A stretch of DNA of 64,000 bases from Pseudomonas sp. LRP2-20 (GCF_024349685.1 NZ_AP025944.1:1618001-1682000), one strand, 5' to 3'; positions 20,274 to 28,188 are shown, counted from the first letter of the stretch. The notes: a model not told the origin generated them from the sequence alone. A program made the numbers and translations.

Positions 20274-20897
20274 TCAACTCGGTACTTCTGAGAAAAAATA
20301 CGGCTCTAGGTCAGTCAGTTGAGCAAGGAAAATCAAATGCTCAACGGCACTGATTTTTTTCAAGAACTTGAGAGAGTCGGATCCGCCAAGTGCGAGTGCA
20401 GGGAAAAAACCATACATTTCATCATGTTTAAGCGGGCCAAGTGTGCTTAGCGCGGGTTTGAACAAGTCGTTGAAGTCGTTCGATTCAACTTTTCTTGAGA
20501 GAATGAAACCTTGAAGGTGATTGTTTAACTGTTCTTTTGAAAAGTCTGTTCTATAGAAAATGTAGTTGGAGCTGACGCTTGTGATTTCAAGTGAAAAGCC
20601 GCTATTTTCCCCCCATAGATACAAGTCGCCAAACGCGCTGCGTGCAATTAGGTGATAATTGTCGTGTTCCGCTAGCTTGGTGCCATCGATCCAGGATGAG
20701 ACCACTGCCTCATATTCCTGTGGGTTAACCAGCCAGAAAATTCCCTGGCCGTAGCCCCCCCAGCCGTGTTCGGACCAATATTCCAAGAGTTTTGCAGGGA
20801 GTTTGTCTTTGTACCGTTCTATCGTGGAGGGTGGTACCTCTATGCGATCAATAGGGGTGCCGAATTTTTCGATAAATGCTGCAAAAATCTTATCCAT
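20274..20897 (-). CDS. GAD-like/DUF1851 protein, probable immunity to the adjacent DNase toxin (Tdi1-like)
   Basis: 207 residues. The N-terminal half (FIEKFGTPIDRIEVPPSTIE, LPAKLLEYWSEHGWGGYGQG, FWLVNPQEYEAVV) fits the GAD-like domain and the C-terminal half (ALSTLGPLKHDEMYGFFPAL, AVEHLIFLAQLTDLEP) fits DUF1851. This pair makes up Tdi1-type immunity proteins against Ntox15 DNases (known family pairing). It lies 15 bases downstream of the toxin C-terminal frame in the same direction, as immunity genes usually do. Base composition is strikingly low for the window (20 of 60 GC at 20521-20580), a sign of transfer. The immunity role is inferred from family and position. Confidence 0.8.
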   Translation of the reverse strand: MDKIFAAFIEKFGTPIDRIEVPPSTIERYKDKLPAKLLEYWSEHGWGGYGQGIFWLVNPQEYEAVVSSWIDGTKLAEHDNYHLIARSAFGDLYLWGENSGFSLEITSVSSNYIFYRTDFSKEQLNNHLQGFILSRKVESNDFNDLFKPALSTLGPLKHDEMYGFFPALALGGSDSLKFLKKISAVEHLIFLAQLTDLEPYFFSEVPS

Positions 20898-20912
20898 GTT
20901 AATTTTCTCGCT

Positions 20913-21380
20913 TCAGCATTTGTGAAGTTTAACGTTCATTCGAGTGGTTCCTCGGAGCTCTGGTGGGACTGTTTCGGCAGCTTTTTTCAAGTTGGGTATT
21001 TTTGATTTCCACTGAGGCCCGATTGTCGAATTAACTTTACGGTCTCCGAAGTCAGAGATCGCGTCCTTGCCTCCCGCGATTAAATCTGGGTTGTGTAGTG
21101 CTGCTAAAACCGACATCCTATTCAAGGTTTTTTCGATCGCGACCTGCTGCGCCTCAAATGCATCCATAGTTTTTTGTAGCTCATTCTCAATGCTTTGTTG
21201 GATGGAGCCTTGGTAGCGTTCCCTTGCTTTTTTTGCTGTTCCAGACTTTCTCTTGCTCGGGCTCGAAACGTTCTCCAGAAACTCCTCAACCGTCATCCAG
21301 TTGAGCCCGTCTTCCTGGCCATTCAACTGGCGCTTGAATTCCCCTATTTTATACTCCGGCAATTTGCCTGTTTTAAGCAT
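20913..21380 (-). CDS. C-terminal toxin part: Ntox15-like DNase with HxxD motif (frameshifted from the upstream frame)
   Basis: 155 codons from an ATG that has no Shine-Dalgarno and lies inside the end of the upstream frame. Translation continues what the upstream frame breaks off: FKRQLNGQEDGLNWMTVEEF, a charged helical stretch, then LAALHNPDLIAGG and VNSTIGPQWK. HNPD (His96, Asp99) matches the HxxD catalytic motif of Ntox15/Tde1 type VI secretion DNases. Continuous reading would need one more A in the A4 run at about 21370, or a -1 slip there. As it stands the gene is either broken or uses frameshifting. The following gene is the probable immunity gene. Confidence 0.75.
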   Translation of the reverse strand: MLKTGKLPEYKIGEFKRQLNGQEDGLNWMTVEEFLENVSSPSKRKSGTAKKARERYQGSIQQSIENELQKTMDAFEAQQVAIEKTLNRMSVLAALHNPDLIAGGKDAISDFGDRKVNSTIGPQWKSKIPNLKKAAETVPPELRGTTRMNVKLHKC

Positions 21381-22255
21381 TCAACGTGATGCAATGCCAT
21401 GTGGCCCGGTCGGCTTTTCGTCGGCCCGTTGTCATTCTTGTGGGTGTTCGGCACCTCTGGTTCCCGCCCGCCTACAGCTCCCTTGCGCCGCTCTGGCACC
21501 TGCAAATCCGGCCGCTTCTTCAACCCCTCCTCATGTTTGAGCATCCACTGCCCAATCCGCGCGCCTTTCTTGCTAGCGGCCATTTCCTGAGCCAGCACAC
21601 CGGCATTGCCACCCCCACGGGTGAGGTAGGACACCATGGCGCCCAACAGCAGCATCACCACTTCGACATGCCCGGTGGCAATGAAATGCGCGGCCTGATT
21701 GATGGCAAACGGGTTGTCCTGGCTGAACGCGCTCAGCCCCTGTTCGCCGCATGGGCCTTCCCAGGCGATACCAATGCCATCCAGGTAGCACTCGCCAATG
21801 CGCGGCAAGCCGTCGACGAAGAACTCGGCGAGGGAGGCGATGCCCAGCACACCGAGGATCCAGCCGCTGACCTTGAAGCCGATGGCGGTACCTGCAACCC
21901 CGCCGGGAAATGCACCGACACCGCCGGCGAAGGCACCGATGCCGGCACCGAGCAGGCCGCCAGTGAGGGCGCTGCCGGCGACGATCATCGCCATCTGCTC
22001 GGCGACGCCGAGCAGGTCGTTGAGGATGCTTTTGATGTCGAGGTCGGCGAAGCGCTGGCGCAGCAGTTCGCCCGCTACCCATTCGGCCTTGTAGAAAGCG
22101 CGCCGCACGCTGTCGACACGGCGCAGGTTGAGGGCCAGTGATGGCACTTCTTCGTTGAGGTAGGTACGGAAATGGGCGCCTCCCTGATAGCCCATTTCAT
22201 CGGTGATGCGTGACTCGATATCGCGCCAGGTGGGCACGATGTGCCAGAGCAGCAT
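21344..22255 (-). CDS. N-terminal part of a type VI-type effector with glycine-zipper region
   Basis: 303 codons starting at ATG 22253-22255 after AGGGAGA. It opens with a conserved helical region (WRDIESRITDEMGYQGGAHF). A Gly/Ala-rich hydrophobic stretch at about 85-140 follows (GLLGAGIGAFAGGVGAFPGG), which looks like the glycine zippers reported in the N-terminus of Tde1 effectors, then FAINQAAHFIATGHVEVVML. GC is high and host-like (45 of 60 at 21901-21960), unlike the toxin tip. The frame ends HHVECLKQANCRSIK and stop, where homologous effectors would run on into the nuclease domain encoded one frame away. No VgrG, PAAR or DUF4123 adaptor gene is nearby. Effector delivery is inferred from family only. 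Confidence 0.75.
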   Translation of the reverse strand: MLLWHIVPTWRDIESRITDEMGYQGGAHFRTYLNEEVPSLALNLRRVDSVRRAFYKAEWVAGELLRQRFADLDIKSILNDLLGVAEQMAMIVAGSALTGGLLGAGIGAFAGGVGAFPGGVAGTAIGFKVSGWILGVLGIASLAEFFVDGLPRIGECYLDGIGIAWEGPCGEQGLSAFSQDNPFAINQAAHFIATGHVEVVMLLLGAMVSYLTRGGGNAGVLAQEMAASKKGARIGQWMLKHEEGLKKRPDLQVPERRKGAVGGREPEVPNTHKNDNGPTKSRPGHMALHHVECLKQANCRSIK

Positions 22256-22408
22256 GAGGCGTCTCCCTGCCAGTTTTGTGCAGGGGAATCACATCATGGG
22301 GTGGGGGTAGGACGTTCCTGAGTCAGTTGTAGGAAAAGTCGATTCGATGCTGGAGGGGGACGTTCGGGATTGGGTTGTTGCTGCGAGGGGTACGGCTGGA
22401 GGGATTTG

Positions 22409-22651
22409 GCGCCCTTGAGATCGAGCGCCGCCCGCGCGGCGCATCGCGAGCTGCGCTCGCTCCTACGTTTGTTTCGGGCCAATGATTCCTGGGGGATTTG
22501 CGCGCGAATGCCTGGGCGCATGGCGCTATATCGCGTCGTGCCAACAAGGCGGTCGCGCGCGCCTGGCACAGGCGTTACTGGCCCGAAACAAACGTAGGAG
22601 CGAGCGCAGCTCGCGATGCGCCGCGCGGGCGGCGCTCGATCTCAAGGGCGC
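22409..22651. repeat. Long palindromic intergenic element (copy 2)
   Basis: 243 bases with near-identical inverted arms (GCGCCCTTGAGATCGAGCGC... and complement) and the same centre as copy 1 (GGATTTGCGCGCGAA, ATATCGCGTCGT, GGCGGTCGCGCGCG). It lies in the 846-base gap between the effector gene and flgB. Confidence 0.85.
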
Positions 22652-22669
22652 TGCAAGGCTTTCGACGTA

Positions 22670-22852
22670 CTCCTACGTTTGTTTCGGGCCAATGATTCCT
22701 GGGGGATTTGCGCGCGAACGCCTGGGCGCATGACGCAATATCGCGTCGTATCCACAAGGCGTTCGCGCGCGTCTGGCACAGGCGTCACTGGCCCGAAACA
22801 AACGTAGGAGCGAGCGCAGCTCGCGATGCGCCGCGCGGGCGGCGCTCGATCT
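22670..22852. repeat. Long palindromic intergenic element (copy 3, left arm truncated)
   Basis: Begins at CTCCTACGTTTGTTTCGGGC, so about 50 bases of the left arm are missing, but the centre and full right arm match copy 2. It stands 18 bases after copy 2, giving a partial tandem arrangement. Confidence 0.85.
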
Positions 22853-22911
22853 TGAACGGCACGCATTCAGCGCGATACACCCGCCCCAACATCTGACGTC
22901 AATTTTTTGTT

Positions 22912-22976
22912 TTGCCGCTTTTGCCACCCGGCAATTGCCGCTTTCCCTTCGCCAAGCGGAAGCACTTTGCCGCTTT
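22912..22976 (+). promoter_or_regulatory. Three direct repeats TTGCCGCTTT upstream of the flgB promoter
   Basis: Exact copies at 22912-22921, 22935-22944 and 22967-22976, 62 to 126 bases before the sigma-54 -24 element. That distance suits an activator of sigma-54, probably FleR. An imperfect inverted copy (AAGCGGAAG) lies between the second and third. Confidence 0.5.
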
Positions 22977-23037
22977 TCTGGCATCGCGCCATTACGTGAA
23001 TCCGCCACAGCCCAGTGTTTCCGGGCATTCAACAATG

Positions 23038-23053
23038 TGGCACAGCCCTTGCT
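23038..23053 (+). promoter_or_regulatory. Sigma-54 promoter of flgBCDE
   Basis: TGGCACAGCCCTTGCT matches TGGCACG-N4-TTGCW at all conserved positions except G7. The flgB ATG is 49 bases downstream. Confidence 0.88.
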
Positions 23054-23101
23054 ATACCTTGCTCAACGAAATTCCGGCCAACCTTCGAAGGTTTCCCCGA
23101 C

Positions 23102-23509
23102 ATGAGCATCAGTTTCGACAAGGCGCTTGGCATTCACGAAAAGGCACTGGGCTTCCGCGCCCAGCGCGCCGAAGTGCTGGCCAACAACATCGCCAACGCC
23201 GACACGCCCAACTACAAGGCGCGTGACATGGACTTCTCTTCGGTGCTTGCCGCCGAGAGCCAAAAGCAGCAAAGCGGCCGCTTCGCCATGGATCGCACCA
23301 ACAGCCGCCACATCGAAGCCGAAGGCCTGGCGATGGCTGACGACACCCTGCAGTACCGTGTGCCGACCCAGCCGTCGATCGACCAGAACACCGTGGACGC
23401 CCAGATCGAGCAATCGAACTACACGGAAAACGCCATCGGTTTCCAGGCCAGCTTCACCTTGCTCAACAGTAAATTCAAAGGGCTGGTTTCGGCCCTGCGC
23501 GGAGAGTAA
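23102..23509 (+). CDS. flgB: FlgB, flagellar proximal rod protein
   Basis: 135 residues. The start (MSISFDKALG) is chosen over an upstream ATG at 23015 because homologues start here and the promoter lies between the two. It has the rod/hook N-terminal motif RAEVLANNIANADTPNYKARD. FlgB builds the proximal rod in the periplasm after export. First gene of flgBCDE. Confidence 0.96.
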   Translation: MSISFDKALGIHEKALGFRAQRAEVLANNIANADTPNYKARDMDFSSVLAAESQKQQSGRFAMDRTNSRHIEAEGLAMADDTLQYRVPTQPSIDQNTVDAQIEQSNYTENAIGFQASFTLLNSKFKGLVSALRGE

Positions 23510-23512
23510 TTC

Positions 23513-23956
23513 ATGTCCCTTTCCAGTGTTTTCAACATTGCCGGCAGCGGCATGAGCGCGCAGAACACCCGCCTCAATACCGTCGCCTCGAACATCGCCA
23601 ACGCCGAGACCGTGTCGTCGAGCATCGACCAGACCTACCGTGCGCGCCACCCAGTGTTCGCCACCACTTTCCAGAATGCGCAGAGTGGCGTCAGCCAGTC
23701 GCTGTTCGAGGATCAGGGCGAGGCAGGGCAGGGTGTGCAGGTCAAGGGCATCGTCGAAGACCAGAGCAACCTTGACGCGCGCTACGAGCCGAATCATCCG
23801 GCGGCGAACAAGGACGGCTACGTCTATTACCCGAACGTCAACGTGGTCGAGGAGATGGCTGACATGATCTCCGCCAGCCGTGCGTTCCAGACCAACGCCG
23901 AGTTGATGAACACCGCCAAGAACATGATGCAGAAAGTACTGACCCTGGGTCAGTGA
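23513..23956 (+). CDS. flgC: FlgC, flagellar proximal rod protein
   Basis: 147 residues, starting three bases after flgB. N-terminal MSLSSVFNIAGSGMSAQNTR with VASNIANAET and the C-terminal SRAFQTNAELMNTAKNMMQK are the conserved axial-protein ends. Rod component exported by the flagellar type III apparatus. Confidence 0.96.
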   Translation: MSLSSVFNIAGSGMSAQNTRLNTVASNIANAETVSSSIDQTYRARHPVFATTFQNAQSGVSQSLFEDQGEAGQGVQVKGIVEDQSNLDARYEPNHPAANKDGYVYYPNVNVVEEMADMISASRAFQTNAELMNTAKNMMQKVLTLGQ

Positions 23957-23971
23957 TAAGGAAGCCGGACC

Positions 23972-24685
23972 ATGGCCATCGATACCTCCAGTGGTGTAAA
24001 CCTCAACGACGTCCTCGCGGCGTCCGGTGTCAGCACCGGTACCACCAAGAAGACCACCACCGATACCGCCTCGCAGACCGGCAACAGCTCGCTGGGCAAG
24101 GATGCATTCCTGCAGCTGCTGGTCACCCAGATGCAGCACCAGAACCCGCTCGATCCGCAGGACAACGGCGAGTTCGTGGCCCAGTTGGCCCAGTTCAGCA
24201 GCCTTGAAGGCATTACCTCGCTGAACGAGTCGGTCACCAACATCACCAGTGCCATGGCTTCGTCCCAGGCGCTGCAGGCCTCGTCGCTGGTCGGTCGCTC
24301 GGTGATCGTGCAGAACGACAAGGCAGTGGTCGATACCGCCGACAGCTTCAATGGCCAGTTCGTCGTGCCGCAGGCCATTGACGGGGCGAAGATCACCGTC
24401 AAGGACAAGGACGGCAACACCGTCAAGACCATTGAAGTGGGCGAGCAGAAGGCCGGCTATGCCGACTTCATCTGGGATGGCACCAATGCGAGCGGCGAGA
24501 AGGTCGACCCGGGCACCTACACCTTCACCGCCAGCACCACGGTGGACGGCAAGTCGGTGCAGATGAACACCCTGCTGCCGGCCAAGGTCACCAGTGTCAG
24601 CTTCAACACCACGGGCGAGATGGTGCTCAACCTCGCCGGGGTCGGCAAGGTTTCCCTGTCCGACGTACAAACCATCGGTATCTAA
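23972..24685 (+). CDS. flgD: FlgD, hook-capping (scaffolding) protein
   Basis: 237 residues. The N-terminal export region has FLQLLVTQMQHQNPLDPQDN, then EFVAQLAQFSSLEGI, followed by the FlgD Ig-like/Tudor region (FIWDGTNASGEKVDPGTYTF). It caps the growing hook to allow FlgE polymerisation and is removed when the hook is complete. Confidence 0.96.
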   Translation: MAIDTSSGVNLNDVLAASGVSTGTTKKTTTDTASQTGNSSLGKDAFLQLLVTQMQHQNPLDPQDNGEFVAQLAQFSSLEGITSLNESVTNITSAMASSQALQASSLVGRSVIVQNDKAVVDTADSFNGQFVVPQAIDGAKITVKDKDGNTVKTIEVGEQKAGYADFIWDGTNASGEKVDPGTYTFTASTTVDGKSVQMNTLLPAKVTSVSFNTTGEMVLNLAGVGKVSLSDVQTIGI

Positions 24686-24712
24686 GGCCGGAACGGCACA
24701 AGGAGTTACAGC

Positions 24713-26059
24713 ATGTCTTTCAATATCGGCCTTAGCGGTCTGTACGCAGCCAACAAGCAACTGGACGTTACCGGCAACAACATCGCCAACGTCAACACCA
24801 CCGGCTTCAAATCGTCGCGTGCCGAGTTCGCCGACGTCTACGCCGGCGCCAACCGTCTGGGCGTGGGCAAGAACCAGGTCGGCAACGGCGTGCGCCTGGC
24901 TGCGGTTTCCCAGCAGTTCACCCAGGGTGACGTGAACAACACCGGCAACGTTCTGGACATGGGTATCCAGGGTCAGGGTTACTTCGTGCTGTCTGACAAT
25001 GGCTCGATGGTCTACACCCGTGCCGGTGCCTTCCAGACCAGCAAGGACAACTACGTCGTTACCTCCGATGGCCTGCGCCTGCAAGGCTATGCCGCCGATG
25101 CCAACGGCAACATCAAGAAGGGTGTTCTGACCGACCTGCAGATCGATACCTCGGCACTGCAGCCCAAGGCTACCAGTCTGATCGACCAGGGCATCAACCT
25201 TAACTCATCGGCCACCTCGATCCCGCTGCCGTCTACTCCGCCCGTAGCGGGTGAAATCGTCTTCGATCCGACTGACGATACCTCGTACACCAAGTCGTTC
25301 TCGACCAAGATCTACGACAGCCAGGGTAACGAGCACACCATGGAGCAGTTCTATCGCAAGACCGATACGAACCAGTGGACCATGTACACCCTGGTCGACG
25401 GCCGCAACCCGATGGATCCCTCCAGCACTACCCCGTTGACGGGTGCGATCAGCTTCAACAGCGACGGCAGCGTGGCTTCGATGACCACTGATACCACAGG
25501 CCTGCCCACCGGTGCCGAGTGGAGCGTGACCAACAACACCTTCACCCTCAAAGGCTGGATCCCGGCGACCCAGGATGCCAGCGGCAATTGGATCGCCAAT
25601 GGTTCCACCGAGAGCACCGACGGTCTGCGCCTGTCGATGAACAGCACTACCTCGTACAACACCGAGACTGCGCGCATGTCTCAGTCCCAGGATGGTTATG
25701 CCACCGGCATCCTGTCGAGTCTGAGCATCGACTCCACGGGTGTGATGTTCGCCAGCTTCAGCAACCAGCAGTCGCGAGCGATCGGTCAGGTGGCGCTGGC
25801 CAGCTTCGCCAACGACCAGGGCCTGCAGCAGATCGGTGGTACCCGCTGGACCGAGACTTACTCCTCGGGCATTCCGGGTATCGATGCGCCGAAGACTGGT
25901 ACCTTGGGAAGCGTTGAATCCAACTCGCTGGAAAACTCCAACGTCAACCTGACCCAGGAGCTGGTCGAGCTGATCAAGGCGCAAAGCAACTACCAGGCGA
26001 ACGCCAAGACCATCTCCACCGAAAGCACCATCATGCAGACCATCATCCAGATGACCTGA
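24713..26059 (+). CDS. flgE: FlgE, flagellar hook protein
   Basis: 448 residues with the hook-type N-terminus (MSFNIGLSGLYAANKQLDVT, NNIANVNTTGFKSSRAEFAD) and C-terminus (LENSNVNLTQELVELIKAQS). It polymerises into the hook outside the cell. Last structural gene of the flgBCDE operon. Confidence 0.97.
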   Translation: MSFNIGLSGLYAANKQLDVTGNNIANVNTTGFKSSRAEFADVYAGANRLGVGKNQVGNGVRLAAVSQQFTQGDVNNTGNVLDMGIQGQGYFVLSDNGSMVYTRAGAFQTSKDNYVVTSDGLRLQGYAADANGNIKKGVLTDLQIDTSALQPKATSLIDQGINLNSSATSIPLPSTPPVAGEIVFDPTDDTSYTKSFSTKIYDSQGNEHTMEQFYRKTDTNQWTMYTLVDGRNPMDPSSTTPLTGAISFNSDGSVASMTTDTTGLPTGAEWSVTNNTFTLKGWIPATQDASGNWIANGSTESTDGLRLSMNSTTSYNTETARMSQSQDGYATGILSSLSIDSTGVMFASFSNQQSRAIGQVALASFANDQGLQQIGGTRWTETYSSGIPGIDAPKTGTLGSVESNSLENSNVNLTQELVELIKAQSNYQANAKTISTESTIMQTIIQMT

Positions 26060-26084
26060 TGGTCGCTGGCTGAATGGGCGTGGG

Positions 26085-26111
26085 CAGACCCCTTTCTTGT
26101 GAAGGGGTCTG
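26085..26111 (+). terminator. Hairpin after flgE
   Basis: CAGACCCCTT and AAGGGGTCTG form a perfect 10-bp stem 25 bases after flgE. No T-run follows, so it may attenuate or protect the mRNA before the small downstream gene instead of ending it. Confidence 0.5.
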
Positions 26112-26131
26112 TCGTATCTGCAGGAGGGATC

Positions 26132-26317
26132 ATGAAAAAGCTGCTTGCCACATTGATCGCTGCTTTGTGTCTGTACCAGGCCCAGGCTGGCACCGCGCCC
26201 TGGTGGCGTTGGGAAAGTCAGGCGGATGGCCGGCTGGTGTGCGCGCAGTGGTCGCCAGGGGAGGGCTGGAAGAAATTCGCCGGGCCCTACAGTAATGGCG
26301 GTTGCCGCGAACCGTGA
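26132..26317 (+). CDS. Small secreted protein, 61 aa
   Basis: The ATG at 26132 follows a strong Shine-Dalgarno (GCAGGAGGGATC). The product has a signal peptide (MKKLLATLIAALCLYQAQAG) and a mature part of about 41 residues rich in Trp, Gly and Pro (TAPWWRWESQADGRLVCAQW) with two cysteines that may pair. Probably cotranscribed with flgBCDE and ended by the terminator at 26497. I recognise no family and can propose no function. Confidence 0.75.
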   Translation: MKKLLATLIAALCLYQAQAGTAPWWRWESQADGRLVCAQWSPGEGWKKFAGPYSNGGCREP

Positions 26318-26320
26318 TTG

Positions 26321-26438
26321 ACCTGTGCCGGCCTCTTCGCGGGTGAACCCGCTCCCACAGGATCTGTACAGGTCTTGAGGATTGCGCCGTACCTGTGGGG
26401 CGGGGTTGTCGAACCGCCGCGAAGAGGCCGGTACCGGT
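26321..26438. repeat. Inverted pair of putida REP sequences
   Basis: ACCTGTGCCGGCCTCTTCGC at the left and CCGCGAAGAGGCCGGTACCG at the right are REP units in opposite orientation, somewhat degenerate in the right unit (CGGGGTTGTCGAACCGC). Confidence 0.85.
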
Positions 26439-26496
26439 TTGCCGCTATCGGCAACCCGGCGCCGGATATCCGGCGGCACGCCCATGGCAAAACCCC

Positions 26497-26524
26497 GAAA
26501 AAGCCCGTATTCACGGGCTTTTTC
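26497..26524. terminator. Bidirectional terminator between the flgE and flgF operons
   Basis: GAAAAAGCCCGT and ACGGGCTTTTTC form a perfect 12-bp dyad with a four-base loop and T-runs on both strands. It separates the flgBCDE unit from the flgF promoter. Confidence 0.85.
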
Positions 26525-26539
26525 GTGAATTTGAAAAGT

Positions 26540-26555
26540 TGGTTCGGAACTTGCT
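26540..26555 (+). promoter_or_regulatory. Sigma-54 promoter of flgFGHIJKL
   Basis: TGGTTCGGAACTTGCT: -24 GG and -12 TTGC are in register, with CA of the -24 box changed to TT. It lies 59 bases before flgF. Confidence 0.75.
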
Positions 26556-26578
26556 TTAGAGCCTGCACAGCAACGGCG

Positions 26579-26587
26579 AGCGGCAAA
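26579..26587 (-). promoter_or_regulatory. Inverted copy of the flgB upstream motif (TTTGCCGCT)
   Basis: AGCGGCAAA on the plus strand is the complement of the TTTGCCGCT core seen upstream of flgB. It lies just downstream of the expected flgF transcription start; Pseudomonas flagellar activators are known to bind downstream of some promoters. Confidence 0.35.
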
Positions 26588-26614
26588 CGATCGTCAGTGC
26601 AGCGGAGGATGACT

Positions 26615-27355
26615 GTGGACAAGATGCTTTACGTGGCCATGACCGGCGCCAGCCAGAACGCGCTGGCGCAGAAGGCCCACGCCAACAACCTGGCGAACGT
26701 TTCCACCAATGGTTTCCAGCGTGACCTGGAGCAGGCGCGCTCGATGCCGGTGTTCGGTGACAGCTTTCCGTCGCGGGCGTTTGCCATGACCGAGCGCCCG
26801 GCCACCGACTTCAGCGAAGGGCCGATGGTCGAGACCGGGCGTGACCTGGACGTGGCTGTGTCGGGGCAGGGCTTCATCGCCGTGCAGGCGCCCGATGGCA
26901 GCGAAGCCTATGTGCGCACCGGCAGCCTGAACATCGACGCCCTCGGCGTGCTGCGTGCCGGCAACGGCATGCCGGTGATCGGCAACGGTGGCCCGATCGC
27001 CATTCCGCCCGAGCAGAAAGTCGAAGTCGGTGCCGACGGCACCATCAGCATCCGCTCGATGGGTGAAGACCCACGGGTGATGGCCGAGGTCGATCGCATC
27101 AAGCTGGTCAACCCGGACATCAAGAGCATGACCAAGGGCCTGGACGGGCTGATCCACACCCAGAGCGGCCAACCGGCCGCCGCCGACGTCAATGTGCGGG
27201 TGGTGTCGGGCTTCCTCGAAGGCAGCAATGTCAACGCCGTGGAAGAAATGACTTCGGTGCTGGCGCTGTCCCGCCAGTTCGAACTGCACGTGAAAATGAT
27301 GAACGCGGCCAAGGAAGGCGATGAAGCCATGGCGCGTGTCTTGCAAATCGGCTAA
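26615..27355 (+). CDS. flgF: FlgF, proximal rod protein
   Basis: 246 residues from a GTG at 26615 that has GGAGG six bases upstream; homologues begin MDKMLYVAMTGASQN. Conserved features: AHANNLANVSTNGFQRDLEQ at the N-terminus and VEEMTSVLALSRQFELHVKM at the C-terminus. Rod component. First gene of flgFGHIJKL. Confidence 0.95.
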   Translation: MDKMLYVAMTGASQNALAQKAHANNLANVSTNGFQRDLEQARSMPVFGDSFPSRAFAMTERPATDFSEGPMVETGRDLDVAVSGQGFIAVQAPDGSEAYVRTGSLNIDALGVLRAGNGMPVIGNGGPIAIPPEQKVEVGADGTISIRSMGEDPRVMAEVDRIKLVNPDIKSMTKGLDGLIHTQSGQPAAADVNVRVVSGFLEGSNVNAVEEMTSVLALSRQFELHVKMMNAAKEGDEAMARVLQIG

Positions 27356-27402
27356 CCAACTTTGAACGGGTGCCGTAAAACAGGCGCACGAGGAGAATAC
27401 TG

Positions 27403-28188
27403 ATGCTTCCGGCTCTTTGGGTCGCTAAAACCGGCCTGTCCGCCCAGGACACCAACCTGACTGTCATTTCCAACAACCTGGCCAACGTCTCGACCACCGG
27501 CTTCAAGCGTGATCGCGCCGAGTTCGCCGACCTGCTGTACCAGATCAAGCGTCAGCCAGGCGCCCAGTCGACCCAGGACAGCGAGCTGCCATCGGGCCTG
27601 CAGGTCGGTACCGGTGTGCGCATTGTCGGCACCCAGAAGAACTTCCAGACCGGCAGCCTGCAGACCACCGAGAACCCGCTGGACATGGCGGTCAACGGCC
27701 GTGGCTTCTTCCAGGTGCTGCAGCCGGACGGCACCGTCTCGTACACCCGTGACGGTACTTTCCACCTGAACTCCGATGGCCAGATCGTCACCGCCCAAGG
27801 CTTTGCCCTGGAGCCGGCGATCGTGGTGCCGAACGACGCCCAGACCTTCACCGTCGGCCAGGACGGCACCGTGTCGATCACCACCGCCGGCAACCCGGCT
27901 GCGCAGGTCATCGGCAACCTGCAGACCGCCGACTTCATCAACCCGGCTGGCCTGCAGGCGATCGGTGACAACCTGTTCCTGGAAACCGCCGCCAGTGGCG
28001 CGCCACAGGTCGGTACCCCGGGCCTGAACGGCTTCGGCACCACCCTGCAGCAGACCCTGGAAAACTCCAACGTCAGCACCGTGGAAGAGCTGGTGAACAT
28101 GATCACCACCCAGCGTGCCTACGAGATGAACTCCAAGGTCATCTCCACCGCCGACCAGATGCTGTCGTTCGTGACGCAACAGCTCTAA
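27403..28188 (+). CDS. flgG: FlgG, distal rod protein
   Basis: 261 residues, the usual FlgG length. N-terminal VISNNLANVSTTGFKRDRAE with the FlgG-specific segment YQIKRQPGAQ and C-terminal MITTQRAYEMNSKVISTADQ. It forms the distal rod that crosses the P and L rings. 47 bases after flgF. Confidence 0.97.
   Translation: MLPALWVAKTGLSAQDTNLTVISNNLANVSTTGFKRDRAEFADLLYQIKRQPGAQSTQDSELPSGLQVGTGVRIVGTQKNFQTGSLQTTENPLDMAVNGRGFFQVLQPDGTVSYTRDGTFHLNSDGQIVTAQGFALEPAIVVPNDAQTFTVGQDGTVSITTAGNPAAQVIGNLQTADFINPAGLQAIGDNLFLETAASGAPQVGTPGLNGFGTTLQQTLENSNVSTVEELVNMITTQRAYEMNSKVISTADQMLSFVTQQL

Noticed and set aside
22409..22852. CRISPR-like repetition before flgB
   Set aside because: Units are over 180 bp, palindromic, and have no short regular spacers or cas genes.
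23063..25084. Long open frame (over 600 codons) on the minus strand opposite flgBCDE
   Set aside because: Product is His/Gly/Val/Leu-rich with no recognisable fold. It is the usual antisense shadow of high-GC coding DNA, and the plus-strand genes are certain.
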